From: Desulfobacteraceae bacterium
GTDB lineage: Bacteria > Desulfobacterota > Desulfobacteria > Desulfobacterales > Desulfosalsimonadaceae
Direction of reading: 5' to 3'
Length of the DNA: 64,000 bases
Assembly: GCA_011389935.1 (NCBI GenBank)
Contig: JAABTJ010000001.1
Coordinates: 1 to 64,000 of the forward strand
Below are positions 16,861 to 26,886 of the stretch, in pieces. The stretch's first letter is position 1. The number at the start of each line of letters is the position of its first letter. The translations under genes were made by a program, and so were the position numbers. The notes beneath the pieces are model-generated. The model did no database searches and had not been told where the DNA came from. It saw nothing but the letters and a program-made list of their open reading frames with translations.

Positions 16861-19122
16861 ATGATATCGATCCCCGGATACACCCTTTCCGGAAAACTCT
16901 ATGAAAGCGCCAGAACCCTTCTTTTCCCCTCTGCCGGCGCAAAAGAAGCTGCGGCCGCATCCCGGCAGTCGAACCAGCACGCCGCTGATTTCCACAATGG
17001 GGTTGACTGGCGCTCCATATTGAAAACGTTTCGGTCGATTTCCCGCGAAATCGACCGGACCAACCTGATCCAGACAATCATGACGTGCATCATTGAAAAT
17101 GCCGGCGCACAGCGGGGAATCCTTTTTCTAAACAGGGATGGAGATCTGTTCGTCGAGGCGGAACACCGGGTCGAATGGAAACACGTCCGGCAGCCCGCCC
17201 CAATCCCCTTGTCTGAATTTGCTTCGATTCCATCGTCTGTTATCCATTATGCCGCCCGTAATTTGCGGCCGGTCATTATCTCCGAAGCCGATACCCGCCA
17301 CATGTTTTCCGATGATCCGTATTTTGCAGCCCAAACGAAAAAATCGGTGCTGTGCAGCCCTGTTTTATACCATGGGAGTCTAAAGGGTATCATTTATCTC
17401 GAGCATGACAGTGCATCCGCCATATTCACAAAAGAACGGGTTTTCATCATCGACATGCTTTCCGCCCAGGCCGCCGTCTCCCTGGAAAACGCCATGCTTT
17501 ACACGCGCCTGAAAGAATCCGAAAATAAGTACCGGTCCATTTTTGAAAATGCCGTTGAAGGCATATTCCAGGTCACCCGGCAAGGCACCTTTATCAGTGT
17601 AAACCAGAGCCTTGCAGACATTCTCGGGTACGACAGCCCCGGGGAACTGATTGATACCAAAACCAATGTGGTCGACCTGTTCTTTTTCGATTCAAAACGG
17701 AAAAGACTATTTGCCCAACAGCTGCGAAAAAAAGGACAGATCCGGGGGTTCGAGGGGAATGGAAAACGCCGGGACGGCAGCCCTTTCTGGGTATCCGTGT
17801 CCGCACGCGCCGTTTTCGACGCACATGGGAAAATCGCCTACTTCGAGGGATCGGTGGTCGACATTGCCCTTCGGAAGCAAAAAGAAGAGGCGGAACGCCA
17901 AAAAAAAGCCGCAGAAGCGGCCACCCATGCAAAAAGCATCTTCCTGGCCAACATGAGCCATGAAATAAGAACACCGTTACATGCCATTATCGGTTTAAGC
18001 GAGATGTCGCTGATAAACGGCGTGGAAGGAAAACACAAGGGGTATATCACAAAAATAAATCATTGCGCATCGTCATTGCTCAAAACCATCGATGATATTC
18101 TTCATTTCTCTAAATTCGAGGCAGGGCAGGTAGAACTGGAGAACATCGACTTCACGGTCCCCGGCATCATGAAAAAGATTCACGCCCTGTTTGTACACCA
18201 GACAATGGAAAAAGACATTGCACTGCGGTTCCGGATCTCAAAAAACATACCGCCGGCGCTGGTTGGCGACCCCTTCCGCCTCGGGCAGATTTTAACCAAT
18301 CTGGCGGCAAATGCCTTCAAATTTACCGAAAGCGGCCGGATTACCATCGGTGCGAAATGTGTCGCGCGAAGCAAAGACGCTGCCCGCCTGCATTTTTCCG
18401 TGTCCGATACCGGTACGGGTGTATACCAAACCGATATATCCCGCCTCTTCAACGCCTTTTCCCAGGCGGACAATTCCACTTCGAGGCGCTACGGCGGAAC
18501 CGGCCTGGGACTGGCCATCAGCAAAAATATTGTTTCGCTGATGAACGGCAAAATGGGGGCGACAAACAATCCGGAGAAGGGGGCGACATTCTATTTCGAA
18601 GTCGACATCGGCTGCAGGGATGCTCCGACCAGGATCCCTGATATCAAAAAGAGGACGGATGGAAAAACTGTCCGAAAAGACGACGAAACAACAAAAAACC
18701 ATACAACAGGGGGAATACGGCTTTTGTTTGTCGACGACAACGCCATTAACAGGGAGGTCATGCCGGACATGCTGAAAAGCGCCGGCTATATCGTGGATAC
18801 GGCTTCCAACGGCAGGGAAGCCATCGCCAAGGCGGCATTGAAACGCTATGATGCCGTGTTGATGGATTTGCAGATGCCCGTAATGGATGGATTTGAAACC
18901 GCTGATACGATCCGCCGAAACCCCGGAAACGAAAATCTTGTGATTATCGCCATGTCCGCCCACGCCATGGAGGATTCCCGCAGGCAGTGTATTCATGCAG
19001 GAATGACCGATTATATTTCCAAACCGGTGGACATGACCCGGTTAAACGACATTCTCTCCCGCACCGGCAGAGAGGGGGAAAGCACCACCGGTAACGCATC
19101 GCCTGCATTTTTACTCCCCTGA
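16861..19122 (+). CDS. Hybrid histidine kinase (GAF-PAS-HisKA-HATPase-REC)
   Basis: A 753-aa sensor with no obvious membrane segment, so probably cytosolic. Domains in order are a GAF at about 50-215, a PAS at about 222-345, and a HisKA with phospho-acceptor His367 in NMSHEIRTPLHAIIG. An ATPase domain follows (LTNLAANAFKF, VSDTGTGV, YGGTGLGLAIS), then a receiver domain with phospho-acceptor Asp669 in AVLMDLQMPVMDG. The receiver ends in the conserved lysine of DYISKPVD. No output protein is adjacent. The upstream LUD gene is the only likely operon partner. Confidence 0.93.
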   Translation: MISIPGYTLSGKLYESARTLLFPSAGAKEAAAASRQSNQHAADFHNGVDWRSILKTFRSISREIDRTNLIQTIMTCIIENAGAQRGILFLNRDGDLFVEAEHRVEWKHVRQPAPIPLSEFASIPSSVIHYAARNLRPVIISEADTRHMFSDDPYFAAQTKKSVLCSPVLYHGSLKGIIYLEHDSASAIFTKERVFIIDMLSAQAAVSLENAMLYTRLKESENKYRSIFENAVEGIFQVTRQGTFISVNQSLADILGYDSPGELIDTKTNVVDLFFFDSKRKRLFAQQLRKKGQIRGFEGNGKRRDGSPFWVSVSARAVFDAHGKIAYFEGSVVDIALRKQKEEAERQKKAAEAATHAKSIFLANMSHEIRTPLHAIIGLSEMSLINGVEGKHKGYITKINHCASSLLKTIDDILHFSKFEAGQVELENIDFTVPGIMKKIHALFVHQTMEKDIALRFRISKNIPPALVGDPFRLGQILTNLAANAFKFTESGRITIGAKCVARSKDAARLHFSVSDTGTGVYQTDISRLFNAFSQADNSTSRRYGGTGLGLAISKNIVSLMNGKMGATNNPEKGATFYFEVDIGCRDAPTRIPDIKKRTDGKTVRKDDETTKNHTTGGIRLLFVDDNAINREVMPDMLKSAGYIVDTASNGREAIAKAALKRYDAVLMDLQMPVMDGFETADTIRRNPGNENLVIIAMSAHAMEDSRRQCIHAGMTDYISKPVDMTRLNDILSRTGREGESTTGNASPAFLLP

Positions 19123-19174
19123 AAGGAAAACCAAAAATACCTATTGCATGTTCGTTTTATTTTTGGTAATTTAA

Positions 19175-19191
19175 TATTCCTAATAGGAATA
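19175..19191. promoter_or_regulatory. Palindrome TATTCCTA-A-TAGGAATA, candidate operator
   Basis: Perfect 8-bp arms with a 1-nt centre, just downstream of a possible promoter (TTGCAT at 19145 and TAATTT at 19167, 16-nt spacing). It lies about 130 nt upstream of the unknown 190-aa gene, which itself has a winged-helix-like N-terminus. Autoregulation is a guess. Confidence 0.35.
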
Positions 19192-19323
19192 CGGCAATGC
19201 CCTGTGAATCAGCATTTAACGGTTTTGAACGTTTATACGGGAAAAACGATTAGTACACAGAGGAGATTTTTCCTACCTGTTCAAAGCAGGGCGCATTGAA
19301 CCCAAAAAAATGGAAAAACGAAA

Positions 19324-19896
19324 ATGAAACGAAAAAAGAAAACCAGCAGCGAATTGATCGTGGATGCCCTGCGAACCGGAGAAAAACTAAAGCTATCTGA
19401 AATTACAAAGCTTATGTCTCAGTATGCGGGCACGGACATTAAAATTCAAAATGTTTCAAGCACCATGGCAAAGCTGAGCGATAGTGAAAAAACCGAAATA
19501 GGCCATTTCATCAGCAGGCAAAAAACAAAGCAGGGGTATGTCTACAAGCTGGCGGACGAGGTCCTGGCGCTCACCCCGGAACAGACATACGGTCTCATAC
19601 GCAAGGTGGGCAAAGACCGCTTCACGCTCAAAGACGCGCTCGAACTCGCCCCGGCCCTGAAGAAGCATGTCAAGGGGCATGGGAAACCCCGCCGGGCAAG
19701 CGGCAAGCAAACCGCCGAGGAGCCGATCGGTGCGGATGAAACCGGGAAAGCGGGAATCGAATTCTCCATCGGCGGTTCGCGTCCGGGAAAGAATGGTTCC
19801 AAAGAAGATCCATTGGCCCAGGTCATTGCCAAACTCACCGACGGCAACCTGAATATCAACGTCAATGTCAATATCCGGCTTATCGGATTTGAATAA
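19324..19896 (+). CDS. Unknown 190-aa protein, winged-helix-like N-terminus
   Basis: I do not recognise this protein. Residues 1-85 are lysine-rich and read like a small DNA-binding winged helix (SSELIVDALRTGEKLKLSEITKLMSQYAG). Residues 86-118 are helical (LALTPEQTYGLIRKVGKDRF). A polar linker, about 119-162, follows. The last 16 residues (NLNINVNVNIRLIGFE) form a striking alternating strand. Such an ending could drive oligomerisation or membrane contact. It stands alone, with a possible promoter and a palindromic site upstream, and is convergent with thrS. Confidence 0.75.
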   Translation: MKRKKKTSSELIVDALRTGEKLKLSEITKLMSQYAGTDIKIQNVSSTMAKLSDSEKTEIGHFISRQKTKQGYVYKLADEVLALTPEQTYGLIRKVGKDRFTLKDALELAPALKKHVKGHGKPRRASGKQTAEEPIGADETGKAGIEFSIGGSRPGKNGSKEDPLAQVIAKLTDGNLNINVNVNIRLIGFE

Positions 19897-19913
19897 TCCC
19901 GTGCAAAACCGGT

Positions 19914-21857
19914 TTATCCGTCGCCGGGTCCCGATAGGGAGCTGTCGTCAAAGACGGTTAGATCCTGCAGGCGCTCCGCAATGTTTTTCGTCACCGCACG
20001 AACAAAGGCTTCCTGATCCACGCCATAGCGCACCTTACCGTCCAACGTTCTGACGGCAAGAGTTTTTGCATTTTTTTCCTTTTCCCCCACGGTGATGATC
20101 AGGGGTGTCTTCACAAGCTGCGCTTCACGCACCTTGCGATTGAGGCTTTCCGTACGGTCATCGACCCTGGAGCGTATTCCCGCCACTGTGAACAGTTGAT
20201 TTACAGCCCCGGCATAGGGTATCAGGGAATCATTGATCGGCAGGATTACAGCCTGCAGCGGTGCAAGCCACAGGGGGAAGCTGCCCGCATAATGCTCTAC
20301 CAGTATCCCCAGAAACCGCTCGATGGATCCGTAAATGACCCGGTGTATCATCACCGGGCGGTGCTTTTCATTGTCCTCGCCGACATAGGACAGATCGAAG
20401 CGCTCCGGCAGCGACATGTCCAGCTGAATGGTACCGCACTGCCAGGTTCGGCCGATGGCGTCCTTGATATGAATATCGATTTTCGGACCGTAAAACGCGC
20501 CATCCCCCTCATTGACAAGATAATCCGCACCGTAGGAGGCAAGGGCGGCTTTTAACCCGGCTGTCGCCTGCTCCCACTGGGCGTCTGAACCGATGGATTT
20601 TTCCGGACGGGTGGAAAGCTCCAGGTGAAAGCCCAGGCCAAAGGCGGAATACATTCGCTCCACCAGTTTCAATACCCCCAGGATTTCATCTTCGATCATC
20701 TCCGGCGTCATGAAAATATGCGCATCATCCTGGTGAAAAGCCCTCACCCGGAAAAGGCCGGACAGCACCCCTGAAAGCTCGTGCCGGTGCACCAGCCCGA
20801 TTTCCGCGGCCTTCACCGGCAGATCCCTGTAAGAATGCCTTTTCCGCTTGAAAAGAAGCATGCCGCCCGGACAGTTCATAGGTTTAATCGCGGATTCGGT
20901 TTCATCGATGGTCAGGGTGTACATGTTTTCCCGGTAATTTTCCCAGTGCCCGCTCTGCTCCCACAGGCTCCGGTTCAGGATAATCGGCGTCTTGGTTTCC
21001 ACGTAGCCAGCGGCGCGGTGTTCTTCCCGCCAGTAATCGATCAGGGCGTTCCACAGTTCCATGCCACCGGGGTGAAAAAAGGGCATTCCCGGTGCCTGGT
21101 CGCTGAAGGAAAACAAATCCAGTGCCGCGCCGATTTTCCGGTGATCCCGCTTTTTTGCCTCTTCCAGGAAGGTCAGGTACTCCGTAAGGGGTTTCTTATC
21201 GAAAAACGCGGTTCCGTAGATACGCTGCAACTGGGGGCGCGCCGGGTCGCCGCGCCAGTAGGCCCCGGATACCTTCATGAGCTTAAACGCCTTGATAAAC
21301 CCCGTATCCGGCAAGTGCGGCCCCCTGCAGAGATCGGTGAAATCGCCCTGTGTGTAAAAGGATATGGTCCCCTCGTCAAGCTCCGAGATAATCTCCTGCT
21401 TGTAGGGATCATTTTTATAAAAAGCCAGGGCCTCGGCCCGGGAGACTTCTTTGCGCCGGATCGGCAGCTTCTCCTTGATAATCCGCTTCATTTCCGATTC
21501 AATTTTCGGAAAATCCTCCTCGGATATGGGGTTCATGTCAAAGTCGTAATAAAAGCCGTTTTCAATTACGGGGCCGATGGTGAGTATGGCATCCGGGTAC
21601 AGGTTGCATACGGCCTGCGCCATGACATGCGCCGCCGTATGACGCAGAATGTCCAAGGCCTCGGGGTCCTTTTTGGTGACAAAGCATACTTTCGCATCCT
21701 CTTCTATGACAAAATGCATATCGACCATTTTGCCATTGACCTCCATTGCCACGCAATTTCCGACAAAGCCAGCGGAAATTTCCCCTGCAACGGCGAATCC
21801 GTCAACAGGCCCTTCAAAGCGTTTCTGGGCACCGTCCGGCAGTTTTATATTGATCAT
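19914..21857 (-). CDS. thrS: Threonine--tRNA ligase
   Basis: A class II aminoacyl-tRNA synthetase with an N-terminal TGS domain (INIKLPDGAQKRFEG), an editing domain with HTAAHVMAQAV, a catalytic core and an anticodon-binding domain. The catalytic core shows MNCPGGMLLFKRKRHSYRDLP, RHELSG and the motif-2 region RVRAFHQDDAHIF. The reading frame is open from an ATG at 21878. I place the start at the ATG at 21857 because MINIKLPDG aligns with the usual ThrRS N-terminus, but two upstream ATGs (21878 and 21872) cannot be ruled out. The common thrS-infC pairing is absent. Confidence 0.95.
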   Translation of the reverse strand: MINIKLPDGAQKRFEGPVDGFAVAGEISAGFVGNCVAMEVNGKMVDMHFVIEEDAKVCFVTKKDPEALDILRHTAAHVMAQAVCNLYPDAILTIGPVIENGFYYDFDMNPISEEDFPKIESEMKRIIKEKLPIRRKEVSRAEALAFYKNDPYKQEIISELDEGTISFYTQGDFTDLCRGPHLPDTGFIKAFKLMKVSGAYWRGDPARPQLQRIYGTAFFDKKPLTEYLTFLEEAKKRDHRKIGAALDLFSFSDQAPGMPFFHPGGMELWNALIDYWREEHRAAGYVETKTPIILNRSLWEQSGHWENYRENMYTLTIDETESAIKPMNCPGGMLLFKRKRHSYRDLPVKAAEIGLVHRHELSGVLSGLFRVRAFHQDDAHIFMTPEMIEDEILGVLKLVERMYSAFGLGFHLELSTRPEKSIGSDAQWEQATAGLKAALASYGADYLVNEGDGAFYGPKIDIHIKDAIGRTWQCGTIQLDMSLPERFDLSYVGEDNEKHRPVMIHRVIYGSIERFLGILVEHYAGSFPLWLAPLQAVILPINDSLIPYAGAVNQLFTVAGIRSRVDDRTESLNRKVREAQLVKTPLIITVGEKEKNAKTLAVRTLDGKVRYGVDQEAFVRAVTKNIAERLQDLTVFDDSSLSGPGDG

Positions 21858-22150
21858 TGACTGTCCACTCATAATCATTAATATAGGAAGAAAAAAACCC
21901 GGTGTTTACTTTTATGCTGGTAAACGTTATGTAAGCAACTTGCTTCCGTCGGTCAAGGAAAAAGTCCGTTGACGAAGCTGTCAGCAGCGTCGACGAATCG
22001 GCCTGATACGGGAACACGCGCAAATCTCTGCGCATAGTAAGGGCGGGGGTAAAAATCGGGATGAAGGGACATTCCACAAGAAGGCCTTTCATATCCTTCC
22101 ATAATGCAGCGATGGGTATTCCAATAACCTGAAAAATGTGACTGAACCCA

Positions 22151-23296
22151 ATGGTTACCGAAGCACCTCTTTATATTACATCCGCGGAAGGGCTCGACAA
22201 GGCGGTCACGAAAATGTCCGGCTCGCCCGTGATTGCCGTAGACCTCGAAGCGGACTCCATGTATCATTTTACGGAAAAGGTTTGCCTCCTCCAGATGGCT
22301 GCAAACAAATCCTGCTTCATTATCGACCCGCTGGCCCTTACGGACCTGTCCGCGCTTGGCCCCTTGTTTGCCGACAGCGCCATTGTTAAAATTTTTCACG
22401 GGGCCGACTACGATGTGCGCAGCCTGTACAGGGATTTTGGATTTTACATTGAAAACCTTTTCGATACGGAACTGGCATGCCGTTTTCTTGGATATTCCCA
22501 CTCCAGCCTGGAAGCGGTTCTGAAAAAACACTTCGATGTGTCCCTCGACAAGAAATATCAGAAAAAAGACTGGTCCATACGGCCTCTGCCCGAAGAAATG
22601 ATCTCCTATGCCGCAGACGATGTCCGCTACCTGGCGGACCTGTACCAAAATCTGACGGCGGCCCTGGTGGAGAAAGACCGTCTTGACTGGGCAATGGAGA
22701 CCTGCGAAGATCTCTGCCATGTAAGGTCCGGTGAGAACACCGAAATGGACCGGCCGCTTTTCATGAGCATCAAAGGCGCAGGCCGGCTCGACCCGAAAAG
22801 CCTGGCCGTGCTTGAAAAACTGGCGCAGTTCCGGCAAAGCGCCGCGGAAAAAAAAGATCGCCCCCCCTACAAGATCATGAGCAACAGCGCCATGCTGGAT
22901 TTGGCGAACAAAAAACCGGAAAACACCGCCGGCCTTCACCGCTCGGGCATCTTGAGCAAAAAGCAATGCCAAATGTACGGCGATGCCATTTTACAGGCGG
23001 TCCGGGACGCCCTCGACACCCCGGAAGAAGCATTGCCGGTCTATCCGAAAACAAAAAAACACCCCGCATCACCGGCCATCAAGCGCCGAATCGACGCACT
23101 CAAGCAATGGCGCAAAAGCAAAGCCGGCCAGCTTGAAATTGATCCGGCCATGCTTATCAACAATGCGGCGATCCAAAAGATTGCCGGAGAGGCCCCCGGA
23201 AAGGCAGCGGATTTGAAATCGATTGACACCCTGAAAAACTGGCAGATCGACGCTTTCGGAGAGCAATGGATTGATGTGATGGCAAAAACGGGGTAG
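22151..23296 (+). CDS. rnd: Ribonuclease D
   Basis: A 3'-5' exoribonuclease for tRNA and stable RNA trimming. It has the DEDDy exonuclease motifs: AVDLEADS near residue 30, HGADYDVRSL near 80, and YAADDVRYL near 160. An HRDC-like helical region follows (LDPKSLAVLEKLAQFRQ), then a second one toward the C-terminus (PASPAIKRRIDALKQWR). The 381-aa length is normal. It ends 5 nt before the next gene, which suggests co-transcription. Confidence 0.9.
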   Translation: MVTEAPLYITSAEGLDKAVTKMSGSPVIAVDLEADSMYHFTEKVCLLQMAANKSCFIIDPLALTDLSALGPLFADSAIVKIFHGADYDVRSLYRDFGFYIENLFDTELACRFLGYSHSSLEAVLKKHFDVSLDKKYQKKDWSIRPLPEEMISYAADDVRYLADLYQNLTAALVEKDRLDWAMETCEDLCHVRSGENTEMDRPLFMSIKGAGRLDPKSLAVLEKLAQFRQSAAEKKDRPPYKIMSNSAMLDLANKKPENTAGLHRSGILSKKQCQMYGDAILQAVRDALDTPEEALPVYPKTKKHPASPAIKRRIDALKQWRKSKAGQLEIDPAMLINNAAIQKIAGEAPGKAADLKSIDTLKNWQIDAFGEQWIDVMAKTG

Positions 23297-23301
23297 AATC
23301 A

Positions 23302-23913
23302 ATGGCGCACGTATTTTTCGATTCCAAAGACGGCGTACGGCTCGAAGGCATATGGCACGGGGATAAAAACGCGCCGGCAGCGATAATCACCCATCCCCAC
23401 CCGCTTTACGGCGGCACTATGGACAATTATGTTATAGACGCCGTTGCATCGGCCTTTTTGGAAAACAATTACGCCACCCTGCGATTCAACTTCAGGGGAG
23501 TGGGGGAAAGCACCGGCCGCTATTCGGACGGGAAAGGGGAAGTCGACGATGTGCTGGGCGCTGTCGCGTACGCCGGGCAAATCGGGGCCGGACAAATCGT
23601 TCTTGCGGGGTACTCCTTCGGGGCATGGGTCAACGCCCACGTGCCGATGCACCTGCAGCCCGTGGAAATGATAATGATCTCTCCGCCGGTGGCAATGATG
23701 GATTTTTCGGCAATCGACGCGCTTGCGTCCCTGACGCTGGTCATCACGGGCGAAAACGACGAAATCGCCCCGCCCGCAATGATCAAAAGGCATCTTGCCC
23801 GCTGGAATCCGGAAGCGAGGCTCCGGGTGATTCAAAACGATGACCATTTTTACGCTACCGGCCTGCCGGCGCTCAAAACAATGGTAAAAGAACATATCGA
23901 CCGGACGGGATAA
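23302..23913 (+). CDS. Alpha/beta hydrolase
   Basis: A 203-aa compact alpha/beta hydrolase of the type often labelled dienelactone-hydrolase- or serine-esterase-like. It has HPHPLYGGTMDN as the oxyanion-hole region, nucleophile serine in LAGYSFGAW, the acid in ITGENDEIAP, and the histidine in NDDHFYA. The substrate is unknown. It shares an operon with rnd, by spacing. Confidence 0.85.
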   Translation: MAHVFFDSKDGVRLEGIWHGDKNAPAAIITHPHPLYGGTMDNYVIDAVASAFLENNYATLRFNFRGVGESTGRYSDGKGEVDDVLGAVAYAGQIGAGQIVLAGYSFGAWVNAHVPMHLQPVEMIMISPPVAMMDFSAIDALASLTLVITGENDEIAPPAMIKRHLARWNPEARLRVIQNDDHFYATGLPALKTMVKEHIDRTG

Positions 23914-24009
23914 GCCCGTGGGGGGGCGGAAAGCGATACATGCGCCAACGGCCCCGGGACGCCCTGCGGAATAACCGATAACCTGCAATCTGCACACCGT
24001 ACAATCAAC

Positions 24010-25524
24010 ATGGACCAGACAACCCTGCTATATGAAATCAGCCAGGCGCTGAACAGGCACACGGACCTGAAAAAATCCCTGTACAACGTGCTCGACCTGT
24101 TGTCTTCGAGCATGAACATGGTCCGTGGCATGATTACCATCCTGAATCCCCTTCGTGAAGAAATCAGCATCGAGGTGGCCCACGGCATTCCCAAAAGCGC
24201 CATGATAAAAGGGGTATACAAGCTGGGGGAAGGGGTTACCGGGCAGGTGATACAAAACGGAGAACCCGTTTCCATCGCAAAAATCAGCGAATCGGAACAG
24301 TTTTTAAACCGGACCGGCACGCGGAAGGGGGATGCCGGCCGGGAGCTTTCGTTTTTCTGCGTGCCCGTTAAAAACGAGCAGCAGGTTATCGGTGCGCTTA
24401 GCGTGGACAAACCTTATGACAGCAGCTATTCCCTGATGGAAGGAGAAAAATTTCTAAGCGTCGTCGCTGCCATGATCGCCACCAAGGCGGTCCACCTCGA
24501 ACGGATACAGCGGGAAAAGGAGAAGCTGGAAGCGGAAAATGAACGGCTCCGGATGGAACTGGAAAAAAAATACCGCATCAAAAATATCGTAGGCAACTCC
24601 AACAAGATGCGGGAAGTCTACCAGATGATCTCCCAGGTGGCCCGCAGCAATGCCACGGTTCTCATACGGGGAGAATCCGGCACCGGAAAGGAGCTTGTGG
24701 CAAATGCCATCCACTACAACAGCCATCGCACGAGCCAGCCCTTTATTAAAATCAACTGCGCCGCCCTGCCGGCCAACCTGATCGAAAGCGAACTGTTCGG
24801 CCACGAAAAGGGCGCATTTACGGGTGCCCTCCATCAGAAGCCCGGAAAATTTGAATTGGCAAACAAGGGGACGCTTTTTCTCGATGAAATCGGCTCCATA
24901 ACAACCGAGGTCCAGGCAAAGCTGCTGCGGGTTCTGCAGGAAAAGGAATTCGAACGGGTCGGCGGCAACAGGTCCATACAAGCGGACGTCCGCATCATTG
25001 CCGCCACCAACAAGAATCTGGAGCAGGCGGTGACGGACAATGTCTTTCGAAGCGACCTCTACTACCGGATCAATGTTTTTCCCATATACATGCCCCCCCT
25101 GCGGGAGCGGAAAACGGACATACTGGTACTTGCGGATTATTTTCTGGAAAAATACGCCCGGGAAAACGGCAAGGAAATCATACGGTTCTCCACGCCGGCC
25201 ATCGACATGTTCATGGCGTATCACTGGCCCGGCAATGTCCGCGAACTGGAAAACTGCATTGAAAGGGCCGTTCTGTTATGCGAGGACAAAGTTATTTACG
25301 GCTATCATCTGCCCCCCACCCTTCAGACCGCCTCAGAATCGGAAACCCTCCCCTCGCAGACCCTGGAAGGCGCGGTTGAAAAGCTTGAAAGGGAAATGAT
25401 CATCGAAGCGCTCAAGCACACCCGGGGGAACATATCGGGGGCGGCGAAGATGCTGGGATCCACCATTCGAAAAATTTCTTATAAAATCGAAAAATACGGG
25501 ATCAACCCGCGGGCGTACCATTGA
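24010..25524 (+). CDS. NifA-type sigma-54-dependent activator (GAF-AAA+-Fis)
   Basis: A 504-aa enhancer-binding protein. Residues 15-165 are a GAF domain, residues 190-425 the AAA+ domain, and residues 460-504 a Fis-type helix-turn-helix ([21 protein letters not shown]). The Walker A lysine is Lys227 in GESGTGKE, and the sigma-54 contact loop GAFTGA is at 268-273. The layout and sequence resemble NifA, the nitrogen-fixation activator. The P-II gene next door supports a nitrogen-control role. No nif structural genes are in the window, so calling it nifA outright would be premature. Confidence 0.88.
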   Translation: MDQTTLLYEISQALNRHTDLKKSLYNVLDLLSSSMNMVRGMITILNPLREEISIEVAHGIPKSAMIKGVYKLGEGVTGQVIQNGEPVSIAKISESEQFLNRTGTRKGDAGRELSFFCVPVKNEQQVIGALSVDKPYDSSYSLMEGEKFLSVVAAMIATKAVHLERIQREKEKLEAENERLRMELEKKYRIKNIVGNSNKMREVYQMISQVARSNATVLIRGESGTGKELVANAIHYNSHRTSQPFIKINCAALPANLIESELFGHEKGAFTGALHQKPGKFELANKGTLFLDEIGSITTEVQAKLLRVLQEKEFERVGGNRSIQADVRIIAATNKNLEQAVTDNVFRSDLYYRINVFPIYMPPLRERKTDILVLADYFLEKYARENGKEIIRFSTPAIDMFMAYHWPGNVRELENCIERAVLLCEDKVIYGYHLPPTLQTASESETLPSQTLEGAVEKLEREMIIEALKHTRGNISGAAKMLGSTIRKISYKIEKYGINPRAYH

Positions 25525-25600
25525 TCAGGGCACGGCGCGCCGTTTCCGTACGGCGCCTTCCCGATCCGCTCTCCGACCTCCGGCTGCCTGCTTTTCCCCC

Positions 25601-26385
<785 letters not shown>

Positions 26386-26856
26386 ATGGCGGAAAAATTA
26401 TTTGTTGAACCAGGCGGCACGGTGACGATTTCCTGCGCCCAATGCAGCAAGACAAAAACCCTCAACGCCTCCCGCTTCATGGACCATACGAAAGTAAAGG
26501 TCAAATGCGCCTGCGGGCACATTTCCACCTTTGAACTGGAAAAAAGGCGGCACTACCGCAAGCAAACCGACCTGAGGGGGACCTACCGTGTGATACAAAG
26601 CGAAAGCAGCCCGCCCGATTCGGGCGTCATGACGGTGACAGACATCTCCAGGCAGGGCGTATGTATGAAGTTCAATTCTTTTCCGGTTGTAGCCATCGGC
26701 GATGTCATCGGCATAAAGTTCAACCTTGACGACAAAAACCGATCTCTCCTGGACCGGGAGGTAGTTGTACAAAATATCCGTGCGCCCTACGTTGGCGGGA
26801 AGTTTCACCATTCAAGCAGCATGGACAATGTAATCGGGTTCTACCTGTTCAAGTAA
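26386..26856 (+). CDS. PilZ-domain protein with N-terminal zinc-ribbon-like segment
   Basis: A 156-aa protein. Residues 15-50 contain CAQC and CACG pairs, a zinc-ribbon-like arrangement. Residues 55-150 form a PilZ domain with the c-di-GMP-binding motif RRHYRKQTDLRG and the TDISRQGV block standing in for the usual D/NxSxxG. It probably responds to c-di-GMP in the cytosol. The target is unknown. It sits between the P-II gene and glnE, which may be coincidence. Confidence 0.82.
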   Translation: MAEKLFVEPGGTVTISCAQCSKTKTLNASRFMDHTKVKVKCACGHISTFELEKRRHYRKQTDLRGTYRVIQSESSPPDSGVMTVTDISRQGVCMKFNSFPVVAIGDVIGIKFNLDDKNRSLLDREVVVQNIRAPYVGGKFHHSSSMDNVIGFYLFK

Positions 26857-26886
26857 ACCGGCAGGATGGCTGGTGCCGGTTTACTT
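26852..26886. terminator. Bidirectional terminator between the PilZ gene and glnE
   Basis: AGTAAACCGGCA (26852-26863) pairs perfectly with TGCCGGTTTACT (26874-26885) around a 10-nt loop, followed by TTTTC on the plus strand. The stop codons of both converging genes lie inside the two arms of the stem. Confidence 0.7.
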
